Of a stretch of 64,000 nucleotides of DNA, positions 25,984-33,225 are shown piece after piece. The stretch comes from CAWCTD01 sp963798455 (lineage in GTDB: Bacteria; Acidobacteriota; Terriglobia; Bryobacterales; Bryobacteraceae), in the NCBI GenBank assembly GCA_963798455.1, contig CAWCTD010000004.1, forward strand, positions 248,001 to 312,000. The letters are read 5' to 3'. Positions within the stretch are counted from its first letter, which is position 1; the number at the start of each line of letters is the position of its first letter. The translations under genes and the position numbers were made by a program. The notes under the pieces are model-generated. The model saw nothing but the letters and a program-made list of their open reading frames with translations. It ran no database searches and was not told the origin of the DNA.

Positions 25984-28347
25984 TTATTTCTTCTGGTTGT
26001 TTTTGTCCGTGTTGTTCTTAACCGCTTTCCCGCGGGATCCAGGCTGTTGTCTTTCCACTTGAGCCTGATTCACTTGTTGAGGCGGCGGCTGTGGCGGCGC
26101 CTGCGCTTGCGGCCGGTTCGGCTGTGGTGGTGGGGCGGCCCTGCCACGCTGTGCTGGCTGCTGCACTACTGCGTCGGCCGGAGGCGCATTCTGCCGCGGG
26201 CGGGCGCCCTGCTGCTGCTTTTGCTGCTGCTGTTGGGCGTCTAGCTGCTGCGTTTGTTGCTGTTGCCGCTGGACCTCCTGCTGCTGCTTTTGTTGCAACT
26301 GCTGTTGGGCGTCCTGTTGCTGCTTCTGTTGCTGCTGCCGCTGGACATTTTGCTGCTGCTTCTGTTGCTGCTGCTGTTGGGCGTCCACCTGCTGTTTTTG
26401 TTGCTGTTGCCGCTGGACCTCCTGCTGCTGCTTTTGTTGCAACTGCTGTTGGGCGTTCTGCTGCTGCTTCTGTTGCTGCTGCTGTTGGGCGTCCACCTGC
26501 TGTTTTTGTTGCTGTTGCCGCTGGACCTCCTGCTGCTGCTTTTGTTGCAACTGCTGTTGGGCGTCCTGTTGCTGCTTCTGTTGCTGCTGCTGTTGGGCGT
26601 CCACCTGCTGTTTTTGTTGCTGTTGCCGCTGGACCTCCTGCTGCTGCTTCTGTTGTTGTTGGACGCCCTGCTGTTGCTGCTGCCGCTGCTGTACGTTTGG
26701 CGGCTGAGAGGAGGTCACGGCGGGGGCGGGGTTCGCCTGACGCGCGCCCTGGGGTGCAGCGCCTATCACCGGCTGAACTCGCTCGACCTTGCCCATGTCC
26801 ACGACGCGAACCGGAGCGCTCCGGGCCGGCGCATTCTGGCGCAACTGCTGGACGCTAGCCGCTGGAAGCGGGCGGCCGGGATTCTGCTTCAGTTCGGTCT
26901 GCTGCCGAGCAAAGGGCACTGGCGCCGGAGGAGGAGGGGTGCGCGCTACGACTGGCCGGCTCAACACACTGGCGGGCGGACGTGGAGCGCGAGACGCCTC
27001 TGCTGCCCGAGGGCCTAGAACGCTGGTCTGCTGCGGTGCAACCTGCGGAGCCACGGTAATGCGGGCTGAACCAAGCTGCGCGGCCGATACCACACGCGAG
27101 TTTTCCGTCACCCGTCGGCCGCTGGCGAACCTGTCTTGCGGAACCGCCATAACGGCGTTCGGCACGCGCTCGTTCGCATATCTTATGTTGGCGAGGGCGG
27201 TATTGTTGGGGTTCCTGCTGTCGTTGTAGTAGTTGTTGATGGTGGTTGAGTTGATCACCGTGTTGGTGCGATTCACCCGGCCGAAATAGCCCGAGCTGAC
27301 GTTGTAAGCCGGGAAGTAGGGCTCACGTGGTCCCAGGGGGAACCACCCTACCGCCGAGGCAGTGCCGAAGGAGAAGCTGAGACTGAAGCCAGAGCCTCCT
27401 CCGCCTCCCCCGACCCACCCCACCAGCGCCGGCGCATAGATTGGAGTTACCCCATACGGCCCGGGAATCCAGCCCCAACGGCCGCCGAAGGAAGCCCATC
27501 GGCCATAGTGGTAGGGAGCGAATCCCCACGGTGCGTCGTCAACCCACGTCCAACCCCAGGGCGAGATCCAGGCCCAATGCCCGTTATGATAGGGCGCCCA
27601 GCCTGCTGAGACTGATGTCGGCATCCAGACCTGGCCATAGCCGGGCTGGCTCGACCAGCCGCCGTACTGATCGAGGTCTTCATAGCCGTCCATTTCACGA
27701 GAAACGTAGCGGGCGGAAACCGACTGGTCTTCCCGGAGGTCGCGCGACGAGTTCCATTGATCCCACCCATCGGCTCGCGGAGCGGACACGAGGCGGTAGT
27801 TGATCTGGTCGTAGCCCATAACGATCGCCTGCTGGCCCGCGCGGACCGGGAACGTCCGGCCACCACCGGTCACCTCACCGTCTCCGCCGCGCACCGTGAC
27901 CGTCGTGTTCTGCGAGTCAGGATCGGCGTCAATCCGATACTCACCGGGACGAAGCACCGTGAAAGCCATGTTTGGCGTGTCGAGCTCGAGGTTCTGATAT
28001 TGCGCCAGATTTCGGACCCGGACCGTGAGGGTGCCCTGCGAGAGCTGGATCTGGGTCGTCTGGTCATCCAAGTTCAGGAACTGGAATGCCGTGTTCGAGT
28101 CCAGACGCAGCGCAGTCGATCCCACGTGAATCTCCGCTCGCCCGCCGCCGCCGACCCAGACTTGATCACCCGTGGTGAGCGGACGGTTGACATCGGCATC
28201 GACCCATTCCGTCATGCCCGCCGGTTGAAACGACACCGGACCGTTGGCGTAATTCAGCTGTCCCACTCTGCCTGGCGGATCGATCTGTGCAATGAGAGAC
28301 GCTGCCGAGACAGCGATCAATAGAATCAATAGATTTGTCTGCCGCAT
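25984..28347 (-). CDS. FecR-domain (DUF6600-type) protein with glutamine-rich tandem-repeat tail
   Basis: 787 residues from ATG 28347 (GGAGGAAGCC upstream). Signal peptide, then a FecR-like beta domain (VGQLNYANGPVSFQPAGMTE; ALRLDSNTAFQFLNLDDQ; TVRVRNL) and a Trp/Tyr/Gly-rich region (GHWAWISPWGWTWVDDAPWG, FAPYHYGRWASFGGRWGW) typical of the acidobacterial family. The last 200 residues are Gln/Lys repeats (see 26250-26680), then Pro/Ala-rich. Probably anchored in or crossing the periplasm; a sensing or structural role is possible but unproven. Confidence 0.83.
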   Translation of the reverse strand: MRQTNLLILLIAVSAASLIAQIDPPGRVGQLNYANGPVSFQPAGMTEWVDADVNRPLTTGDQVWVGGGGRAEIHVGSTALRLDSNTAFQFLNLDDQTTQIQLSQGTLTVRVRNLAQYQNLELDTPNMAFTVLRPGEYRIDADPDSQNTTVTVRGGDGEVTGGGRTFPVRAGQQAIVMGYDQINYRLVSAPRADGWDQWNSSRDLREDQSVSARYVSREMDGYEDLDQYGGWSSQPGYGQVWMPTSVSAGWAPYHNGHWAWISPWGWTWVDDAPWGFAPYHYGRWASFGGRWGWIPGPYGVTPIYAPALVGWVGGGGGGSGFSLSFSFGTASAVGWFPLGPREPYFPAYNVSSGYFGRVNRTNTVINSTTINNYYNDSRNPNNTALANIRYANERVPNAVMAVPQDRFASGRRVTENSRVVSAAQLGSARITVAPQVAPQQTSVLGPRAAEASRAPRPPASVLSRPVVARTPPPPAPVPFARQQTELKQNPGRPLPAASVQQLRQNAPARSAPVRVVDMGKVERVQPVIGAAPQGARQANPAPAVTSSQPPNVQQRQQQQQGVQQQQKQQQEVQRQQQQKQQVDAQQQQQQKQQQDAQQQLQQKQQQEVQRQQQQKQQVDAQQQQQQKQQQNAQQQLQQKQQQEVQRQQQQKQQVDAQQQQQQKQQQNVQRQQQQKQQQDAQQQLQQKQQQEVQRQQQQTQQLDAQQQQQKQQQGARPRQNAPPADAVVQQPAQRGRAAPPPQPNRPQAQAPPQPPPQQVNQAQVERQQPGSRGKAVKNNTDKNNQKK
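26250..26680 (-). repeat. 108-bp tandem repeats coding a Gln-rich 36-residue unit
   Basis: The phrase CCACCTGCTGTTTTTGTTGC recurs at 26385, 26493 and 26601, exactly 108 bases apart, with partial units on both sides. It encodes a 36-residue unit of Gln, Lys and a few hydrophobic residues. Copy number may vary between isolates or be compressed in assembly. Confidence 0.85.
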
Positions 28348-28367
28348 GGCTTCCTCCGGATTGGTCA

Positions 28368-28385
28368 ATGCACGTTTCTGACCAC
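28368..28385 (-). promoter_or_regulatory. Sigma-54-like promoter for the FecR/Q-rich gene
   Basis: Minus strand GTGGTCAGAAACGTGCAT. The start codon at 28347 is only about 23 bases from the -12 element. Confidence 0.5.
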
Positions 28386-28428
28386 CGTCGACGCGCGGTT
28401 CTGCTCGGGTGATTACAGCTTATAAGCG

Positions 28429-28461
28429 GCAGAAAATTCCGCACTCGAGTGCAGGTTCTGC
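28429..28461. promoter_or_regulatory. Palindromic element, clearest copy
   Basis: A 33-base inverted repeat beginning GCAGAAAATTCCGCACTCGA and ending GGTTCTGC, with core GCACTCGAGTGC. It lies between two divergent sigma-54-like promoters, about 45 and 75 bases from their -24 elements. Confidence 0.6.
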
Positions 28462-28536
28462 ATCTCGGCCCAGGTGAATTCCCGGCACGCCGCCCTGGCC
28501 CAGCGGTCTCAGCCTCCAGATGGCGGAGGTTCTGTT

Positions 28537-28554
28537 TTGGACTGGTTCTTGCAA
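28537..28554 (+). promoter_or_regulatory. Sigma-54 promoter for the DksA-like gene
   Basis: TTGGACTGGTTCTTGCAA matches the sigma-54 consensus best of all: TTGG and TTGCA with correct spacing. About 37 bases before ATG 28590. Confidence 0.6.
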
Positions 28555-28589
28555 GGGCGGGGACACGGCCTGTTGAGGCCCAAGGGGAA

Positions 28590-28985
28590 ATGGCAATGGC
28601 TACAGCGCCTGGAGACCCAAGCGAATTCAAGAAGATCCTCGAACGAAAAGAGGCCGAACTGGTTCAGTCTTTGCGAAAGCGAAACGATATCGCGATCGAG
28701 AAGAGTCCGGATCAGGTTGATGAACTTCAACACGCGGCCACACTGGAGCTGGCGATTCAAAACCTGGACCGTGAATACAACTTGCTGCGCGACGTGAAAG
28801 CCGCCCTGCTGCGCATTCACGACGGCAGCTTTGGCTCCTGCATCCAGTGCGAATGGTCGATCAGTCCAAAACGCCTCGCCGCAGTGCCATGGGCGCCGCT
28901 TTGTATCGAGTGCCAGGAGGCCGCCGACCGCGATAAGTACTGGGCAGCAGAGTCTCTCATTGGTACTCAAGTGAAAGCCGCGTGA
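28590..28985 (+). CDS. DksA/TraR-type zinc finger protein
   Basis: 131 residues from ATG 28590 (AAGGGGAA upstream). A coiled coil (FKKILERKEAELVQSLRKRN; LELAIQNLDREYNLLRDVKA) then GSFGSCIQCEWSISPKRLAA and PWAPLCIECQEAADR, i.e. CxxC...CxxC as in DksA/TraR. DksA-like proteins enter the RNA polymerase secondary channel and change transcription, often with ppGpp. The acidic tip of the coiled coil is not obvious, so a divergent member. Confidence 0.85.
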   Translation: MAMATAPGDPSEFKKILERKEAELVQSLRKRNDIAIEKSPDQVDELQHAATLELAIQNLDREYNLLRDVKAALLRIHDGSFGSCIQCEWSISPKRLAAVPWAPLCIECQEAADRDKYWAAESLIGTQVKAA

Positions 28986-29002
28986 GCTTGGAGCGATCTG
29001 CA

Positions 29003-29032
29003 GCAAAATCAGCATTCGAGTGTACGTGCTGC
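29003..29032. promoter_or_regulatory. Palindromic element upstream of the lmo0937-like gene
   Basis: Begins GCAAAATCAGCATTCGAGTG and ends GTGCTGC; weaker dyad than at 28429. About 77 bases upstream of the -24 element at 29109. Confidence 0.4.
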
Positions 29033-29108
29033 ACTTTGCAGGGCGCGGATTGTCGGCTGGCCACCCTGAATCTGGGGCTGCAGCCCTCGAAGCGGCACAG
29101 ATTCCCGT

Positions 29109-29126
29109 ATGGACCAATTCGTGCAC
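29109..29126 (+). promoter_or_regulatory. Sigma-54-like promoter for 29157-29306
   Basis: ATGGACCAATTCGTGCAC, with GG and GC ten bases apart; about 33 bases before ATG 29157. Confidence 0.55.
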
Positions 29127-29156
29127 TGAACGATTCGTGTAAAGGAGCGTAAGAAC

Positions 29157-29306
29157 ATGCTTTGGACACTTGCGGTAATTCTGCTGGTTTTGTGGTTGCT
29201 AGGATTGGTCACCTCCTACACGATGGGTGGCCTGATTCACCTCTTACTGGTCGTCGCATTGGTCGTGGTGGTAATCCAAATCATTCAGGGACGCAGGGTT
29301 GTCTGA
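29157..29306 (+). CDS. 49-residue membrane protein (lmo0937/DUF5670 family)
   Basis: Too short for most gene callers. ATG 29157 after AAAGGAGCGTAAGAAC. Two membrane helices: LWTLAVILLVLWLLGLVTS and GLIHLLLVVALVVVVIQI, with TMGG between and a short basic end (QGRRVV). This matches the lmo0937 pattern of two short helices. Function unknown; related small proteins are stress-induced. The gene at 29396 follows in the same direction. Confidence 0.8.
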   Translation: MLWTLAVILLVLWLLGLVTSYTMGGLIHLLLVVALVVVVIQIIQGRRVV

Positions 29307-29395
29307 CGAGCGACCGCCGCGCACAGCCGGTTCAGCAGGCGGAGAAGCACGGCACTTGGCGCGTGTGTGAGCTACGCTGAAAGGGGAAGGCGCTT

Positions 29396-29812
29396 GTGAA
29401 CCAGAAGATCATTGTGGTAGTCGTGCTGCTGATCGTCGCCTTCTTGGCGGGTTTTCTTCCGCAGTATGCCAAGGGGAAGCGTCTGGAGAGAGACCTGGGG
29501 GTGGCCAGGCAGGAGAACAGTCTGGCTCAGCTTCGGGATTTGGCCGGCCTGGCTTACCTTCAGGCGAGCCAGAAGGACTACGGACTCGCGGGCGGCACCT
29601 GCACGCGCTTCTTCGACCGCACCCGGGAAGTAGCCAGCGAGACGCCGGACGCGAGCGGCAGGAAGCCCCTGGAAGACCTCTTGAAGCTCCGGGATCAGAT
29701 CACGGGGGAGTTGGCGAGGGGCGACCCCGGAGTGCTGAACGATCTCCAGACCCTGTTCGGGAAAACTCGCCAAGCCACGGCCGCCTCCGCCACTGCCCGG
29801 CGATTTCCATAG
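29396..29812 (+). CDS. Membrane-anchored hypothetical protein
   Basis: GTG start after AAGGGGAAGG. 138 residues: one N-terminal helix (IIVVVVLLIVAFLAGFLPQ), then a helical domain (ERDLGVARQENSLAQLRDLA, GLAYLQASQKDYGLAG, CTRFFDRTREVAS). No family recognised, although comparable anchor-plus-helix proteins occur in Acidobacteriota. Likely faces the periplasm. Shares the transcript of the 49-residue protein. Confidence 0.6.
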   Translation: MNQKIIVVVVLLIVAFLAGFLPQYAKGKRLERDLGVARQENSLAQLRDLAGLAYLQASQKDYGLAGGTCTRFFDRTREVASETPDASGRKPLEDLLKLRDQITGELARGDPGVLNDLQTLFGKTRQATAASATARRFP

Positions 29813-29872
29813 TCATCTGATAGGCTGGAGGAAAGTTCATCCGCAGCAGGAGTAGGCAGCCTTGGGGCGCTG

Positions 29873-29903
29873 GCAAATCCCGCACTCCAAGTGCAGCTTC
29901 TGC
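29873..29903. promoter_or_regulatory. Palindromic element upstream of the Vms1-like gene
   Basis: Begins GCAAATCCCGCACTCCAAGT and ends in TTCTGC; GCACT/AAGTGC arms. About 57 bases before the -24 element at 29960. On the minus strand it could code a 22-residue Cys-rich peptide, which is probably chance. Confidence 0.45.
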
Positions 29904-29959
29904 ATCTTTTCTCCAATCCATGTCACCGTAACACGCCGGCATCGCCGCCTTAGGCGCAC

Positions 29960-29977
29960 TTGGTCCGTCTCGTGCAC
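29960..29977 (+). promoter_or_regulatory. Sigma-54-like promoter for the Vms1-like gene
   Basis: TTGGTCCGTCTCGTGCAC, about 27 bases before ATG 30002. Confidence 0.55.
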
Positions 29978-30001
29978 TGCACACAGAGCGGTCTTCACAT
30001 C

Positions 30002-31054
30002 ATGACAAATTTGCTCGCCGAACAAATCGATACTCTGGCAGGTTTCGCTCCCACTGCGATGCCCGTCATCAGCTTGTACCTGAACACCCAGTCCGACGAC
30101 CATGGCCGGGACCACTTTGCCTCCTTCGTAAGGAAGGAACTCCACACCCGGGCCAGGACGTTTGCGCCGCAGTCGGCGGCTCGCGCCAGTTTCGCACGGG
30201 ACGTCGATCGGATCGAGAAGTATCTAGCGACGGAGCTGCGGCCCTCCACGAACGGCCTCGCGCTGTTTGCCTGCGCCGGCGCGGAGGATTTCTTCGAGGC
30301 GGTGCAGTTGAACGCTCCGCTGGAACGGCACGAGATCTACGTCGATCACCAGCCGCATCTTTACACGTTGGCCTTGGTCACCAAACAGTTCCCGCGGTAC
30401 GCGGCGGTCGTCGCGGACACTGACTCCGCTCGCCTGTTCGTGTTTGGCCTGAGCAACACCATCTCCGAAAACCGTGTCGAGAGCACGAAGATGAGCCGTA
30501 CTCAGACGGGTGGCTGGTCGCAGGCACGCTATCAGCGGCATATGGAGAACTATCACCGGCACCATGCCAAAGAGGTACTCGAAGTTCTCGATCGGGTGGT
30601 GCGCAAGGAGGAGATTCAGTACATCGTGTTTGCCGGCGACCAAGTGGTGATTCCACTCCTGGAGAAGCAGCTTTCGCCCTTTCTCGCGGCCAAGGTAATC
30701 GATGTACTGCGGCTGGACATCCACACTCCCGAGCGCCAGGCCCTGGAGGCTACTCTGGCAGCAATACGTCGTCAAGACGCCAGAGATGATTCTGAAAAAG
30801 TGGATCACCTAATCGGAGACTACCTGTCGGGTGGGCTGGCGGTGGTGGGAGTTCCCGATGTGCTCGCCGCGCTTTCCAAAGGTCAGGTGGAGGAAGTGCT
30901 CCTGAGCACGTCCTCTACGGACGAGAGCGACACGATGTCCGAAACCATCCTGGCGCAGGCCAGGCAGACCGGGGCGCGGTGCAGACTCATCGAGGATGCG
31001 GCCCTGCTCGCCGCGGTGGGCGGGGTCGGCGCCAGCCTGCGATATCGAAACTGA
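30002..31054 (+). CDS. Bacterial eRF1/Vms1-like release factor homologue (baeRF family)
   Basis: 350 residues, cytoplasmic. Order of the family: an N-terminal beta region (VISLYLNTQSDD), DIHTPERQA-like linker, and in the middle the peptidyl-tRNA-cleaving loop type GGWSQARYQRH (Gln in a GGxxQ context, like Vms1/VLRF1), followed by helices HAKEVLEVLDRVV, and a C-terminal Rossmann-like part (IVFAGDQVVIPLLEKQL). Vms1-like proteins release stalled peptides from tRNA on ribosomes. Function is inferred from family; bacterial members are little studied. First gene of a two-gene unit with 31100-31270. Confidence 0.72.
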   Translation: MTNLLAEQIDTLAGFAPTAMPVISLYLNTQSDDHGRDHFASFVRKELHTRARTFAPQSAARASFARDVDRIEKYLATELRPSTNGLALFACAGAEDFFEAVQLNAPLERHEIYVDHQPHLYTLALVTKQFPRYAAVVADTDSARLFVFGLSNTISENRVESTKMSRTQTGGWSQARYQRHMENYHRHHAKEVLEVLDRVVRKEEIQYIVFAGDQVVIPLLEKQLSPFLAAKVIDVLRLDIHTPERQALEATLAAIRRQDARDDSEKVDHLIGDYLSGGLAVVGVPDVLAALSKGQVEEVLLSTSSTDESDTMSETILAQARQTGARCRLIEDAALLAAVGGVGASLRYRN

Positions 31055-31099
31055 GAGAAGCATCGCTAGCCGCGGGAGCGGCGTGAAAGAGGAACCACC

Positions 31100-31270
31100 A
31101 TGTCATTCGGGATTTACATTGTGGGCTTCCTTGTTTTGATCGGCGGGCTGATCTACGGAGCCGTGATGCTGCATATCGCCGCGCACTGGATCGCAGTGGG
31201 TGCCTTTGTACTCCTGGGCCTTGCGATTCTGACGGGCGTCAAAGCCACGCGGCAGAAAGATCCCTCGTAA
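31100..31270 (+). CDS. 56-residue two-helix membrane protein
   Basis: ATG 31100 after AAGAGGAACCACC. Helices IYIVGFLVLIGGLIYGAVML and HWIAVGAFVLLGLAILTGV with a basic end (KATRQKDPS). No family recognised with confidence. It follows the Vms1-like gene by 45 bases and precedes the 31339 gene. Confidence 0.6.
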   Translation: MSFGIYIVGFLVLIGGLIYGAVMLHIAAHWIAVGAFVLLGLAILTGVKATRQKDPS

Positions 31271-31296
31271 TAAGAGGTGGAGCGCTCTTCCGGCGA

Positions 31297-31314
31297 TTGG
31301 CCAGCCAAGTGCTG
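31297..31314 (+). promoter_or_regulatory. Sigma-54-like promoter, copy 1
   Basis: TTGGCCAGCCAAGTGCTG. The leader would be only about 16 bases, so a start at the ribosome binding site is implied; this weakens the call. Confidence 0.4.
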
Positions 31315-31338
31315 CGTACCTTTCAGGAGTACATGAAC

Positions 31339-31530
31339 ATGCCTTTGCTGAATATAGTGATTGCGTTGATCGTGGTCGGCGTGGGGTTGTGGCTGATCAA
31401 TCGTTTTATTCCCATGGCCTCCAGCATCAAGACGATTCTGAACGTGGTCGTCGTGGTGGCCGTTGGCATTTGGGTTTTGCAGGCAACGGGAGTGTGGGGA
31501 CAGGTCTCCAGTTTCCGCGTCGGCCGATGA
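31339..31530 (+). CDS. Thivi_2564-family small membrane protein, copy 1
   Basis: 63 residues from ATG 31339: PLLNIVIALIVVGVGLWLIN, RFIPMASSIKTILNVVVVVA, VGIWVLQATGVWGQ. Two membrane helices and an amphipathic end, the Thivi_2564 pattern. The ATG six bases upstream is rejected because the paralogous copy at 34718 has AAG at that position. AGGAGT stands upstream. Function unknown; probable inner-membrane stress protein. Confidence 0.8.
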   Translation: MPLLNIVIALIVVGVGLWLINRFIPMASSIKTILNVVVVVAVGIWVLQATGVWGQVSSFRVGR

Positions 31531-31556
31531 CAGTCGCTGTCAGGTCCCGGATCGGG

Positions 31557-31588
31557 TGCACAATCTGCCTAGCAGAATGCAGATCTCG
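31557..31588. promoter_or_regulatory. Palindromic element after copy 1 and before mlaE
   Basis: TGCACAATCTGCCTAGCAGA, then ATGCAGATCTCG. Arms TCTGC/GCAGA. No matching sigma-54 promoter was found between it and mlaE. Confidence 0.3.
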
Positions 31589-31667
31589 CCGCCTGAGATC
31601 CAGCCGTCGTCATCAAGGCCACTTGATTCACCATGACCAGTCTTCCCACAGCTGAGAGAGGGCTTCC

Positions 31668-32453
31668 TTGTTAGGTAAGGTGATGGCCGGTGCGGAAGAG
31701 GCGATGGAGTGGTTTGGCGGCCTCAGTCTGTTTGCGAAACAAGTCGTTCGTGAGTTGTTCCGTCCGCCGTTTGAGTTCACCGAAATCCTGAAACAGATCT
31801 TCGAGATCGGCTGGCGATCCGTTCCTTTGATTGTTCTTTCGGGCTTTGCGGTAGGCGCCGTTCTCTCGATGCACACCCGGTCCACACTCGAAAGATTCGG
31901 GGCCGAATCGATGATCCCGGCGGCCCTCGCCTTTGCTTTGGTAAAGGAAACTGGCCCTTTGATTACCGGGCTTCTGGTTTCCGGCCGCGTGGGCGCCGGC
32001 ATTGGCGCGGAACTCGGTGGAATGCGCGTCACCGAGCAAATTGACGCGCTCGAATCGCTTGCCGTCAATTCGTTCAAATATCTGGTAGTCACGCGCGTTG
32101 TAGCCTGCGTGGTGGCAATGCCGCTGCTTACTGTCTTAATGAACTTTTCGGGACTTGTGGGCGGCTTCTTTGCGGAGACCATTGTCTCCGGAACGTCCTT
32201 CACTTTCTATTTCAACGCTGCTCTCAGCAGCTTGCAGTTGTCCGACTATATCCCGCCCACTGTAAAAACAATGGTGTTCGGATTCATCATCGGCTCGACG
32301 TCCGGCTATCTTGGCTATAACGCGACAGGCGGGGCCGAGGGGGTCGGGCGCGCTTCCACTCAAAGCGTGGTCCTCTCTTCCATCTTCCTGATTGTGTGCA
32401 ACGTCATTCTAGTGAAGTGCATCTTCTTTCTGTACCCAGGGGGCGGGTCATGA
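31668..32453 (+). CDS. mlaE: MlaE-type ABC transporter permease
   Basis: 261 residues from the TTG at 31668 (GAGAGAGGG upstream) or 256 from ATG 31683. MlaE/YrbE core: RSVPLIVLSGFAVGAVLS, the signature VKETGPLITGLLVSGRVGAG and IGAELGGMRVTEQIDALE, then helices MPLLTVLMNFSGLVGGFFAE and the C-terminal set. The inner-membrane part of a phospholipid transport system for outer membrane lipid asymmetry. Stop overlaps the mlaF start (ATGA). Confidence 0.9.
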   Translation: MLGKVMAGAEEAMEWFGGLSLFAKQVVRELFRPPFEFTEILKQIFEIGWRSVPLIVLSGFAVGAVLSMHTRSTLERFGAESMIPAALAFALVKETGPLITGLLVSGRVGAGIGAELGGMRVTEQIDALESLAVNSFKYLVVTRVVACVVAMPLLTVLMNFSGLVGGFFAETIVSGTSFTFYFNAALSSLQLSDYIPPTVKTMVFGFIIGSTSGYLGYNATGGAEGVGRASTQSVVLSSIFLIVCNVILVKCIFFLYPGGGS

Positions 32454-33223
32454 GCGGGGATCCTCAGGTGCGCCCCAAGGACGGAAAGTGCGCGGTTGGG
32501 TTCGATTCGGTCTCCAAATCTTTTGGCTCGCGCACCGTACTGAAGGATGTTTCTTTCTCGGTGGCCGCGGGTACTACCTTCGTCCTGTTGGGGCGGAGCG
32601 GCACCGGCAAGAGTGTCACCCTCAAATTGATTTGCGGGCTCCTCAAGGCAGATTCCGGCTCTGTGATTGTCAACGGTGAGGACATTACGAAACTCGAGAG
32701 TAACGAGTTGGCGCCAACCCGAAGGCGCATTGGATTCCTGTTTCAAAGCGCGGCCTTATTCGACTCCATATCGGTCGGAGAAAACGTCGCGTTTCCCCTT
32801 CGCCGTTACACGCAAAAGGCGGATGCGGAGATTCGCGACCAAGCTCACAGTATTCTCGAACAGGTCGGCCTGGGTAAGGAGTACGACAGCATGCCCGGCG
32901 AGCTGTCCGGCGGTATGCGGAAGCGTGCGGGTCTGGCCCGGGCCTTGGCTGTGGATCCCTCACTTCTCCTTGTGGATGAGCCCAGCGCCGGGCTGGATCC
33001 GATCACGTCGACGGAGATCGACGAGCTGCTGATCGACGTTAGGACGAATCACCACGCGACGCTGGTCGTTGTGACGCACGACATTCAGAGTGCTCGCCGC
33101 ATTGCCGATCGCATGGCCTTCCTTGACGCGGGCCATCTGCTGGCCGAGGGAACGCTGGAAGAAGTTGAGCACAGCGAGCATCGATTGGTTCGGGCTTTCA
33201 TGAAGTCCCGGCAGGGTGGTTAA
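32450..33223 (+). CDS. mlaF: MlaF-type ABC transporter ATPase
   Basis: 257 residues. Walker A LLGRSGTGKSVTLKLICGLL, Q-loop RRIGFLFQSAALFDS (the hydrophobic Mla-type), signature GELSGGMRKRAGLARALAVD, Walker B LLLVDEPSAGLDP and switch His VVTHDIQSARRI. These are the hallmarks of MlaF/Mkl. ATP hydrolysis drives lipid movement with MlaE. Start overlaps the mlaE stop; mlaD begins three bases after the stop. Confidence 0.92.
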   Translation: MSGDPQVRPKDGKCAVGFDSVSKSFGSRTVLKDVSFSVAAGTTFVLLGRSGTGKSVTLKLICGLLKADSGSVIVNGEDITKLESNELAPTRRRIGFLFQSAALFDSISVGENVAFPLRRYTQKADAEIRDQAHSILEQVGLGKEYDSMPGELSGGMRKRAGLARALAVDPSLLLVDEPSAGLDPITSTEIDELLIDVRTNHHATLVVVTHDIQSARRIADRMAFLDAGHLLAEGTLEEVEHSEHRLVRAFMKSRQGG

Positions 33224-33225
33224 CC

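Larger units (their letters stand above)
31288..31560 (+). repeat. Duplicated module, copy 1 (promoter, small gene, 3' flank)
   Basis: The block from TTCCGGCGATTGG through the small membrane gene to GTCGCTGTCAGG is also present at 34669-34935. Identity is high in the promoter and 3' flank, lower in codon third positions. The two copies flank mlaEFD. Confidence 0.7.

Noticed and set aside
26250..26680. CRISPR-like regular repeats
   Set aside because: The 108-bp units are contiguous, coding and Gln-rich, without unique spacers.
26047..27018. Long Leu-rich frames on the strand opposite the Q-rich gene
   Set aside because: They are complements of CAG/CTG tracts; no start signals and unnatural composition.
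29846..29911. 22-residue Cys-rich peptide (MQKLHLECGICQ...) and similar CxxC-like reading frames at 7880-8014, 11690, 31550, 34990, 38664, 42324 and 45793
   Set aside because: They all coincide with copies of the palindromic element; cysteine codons (TGC) arise from the GCA/TGC-rich arms. Frame, strand and length are not conserved, and most lack a ribosome binding site.
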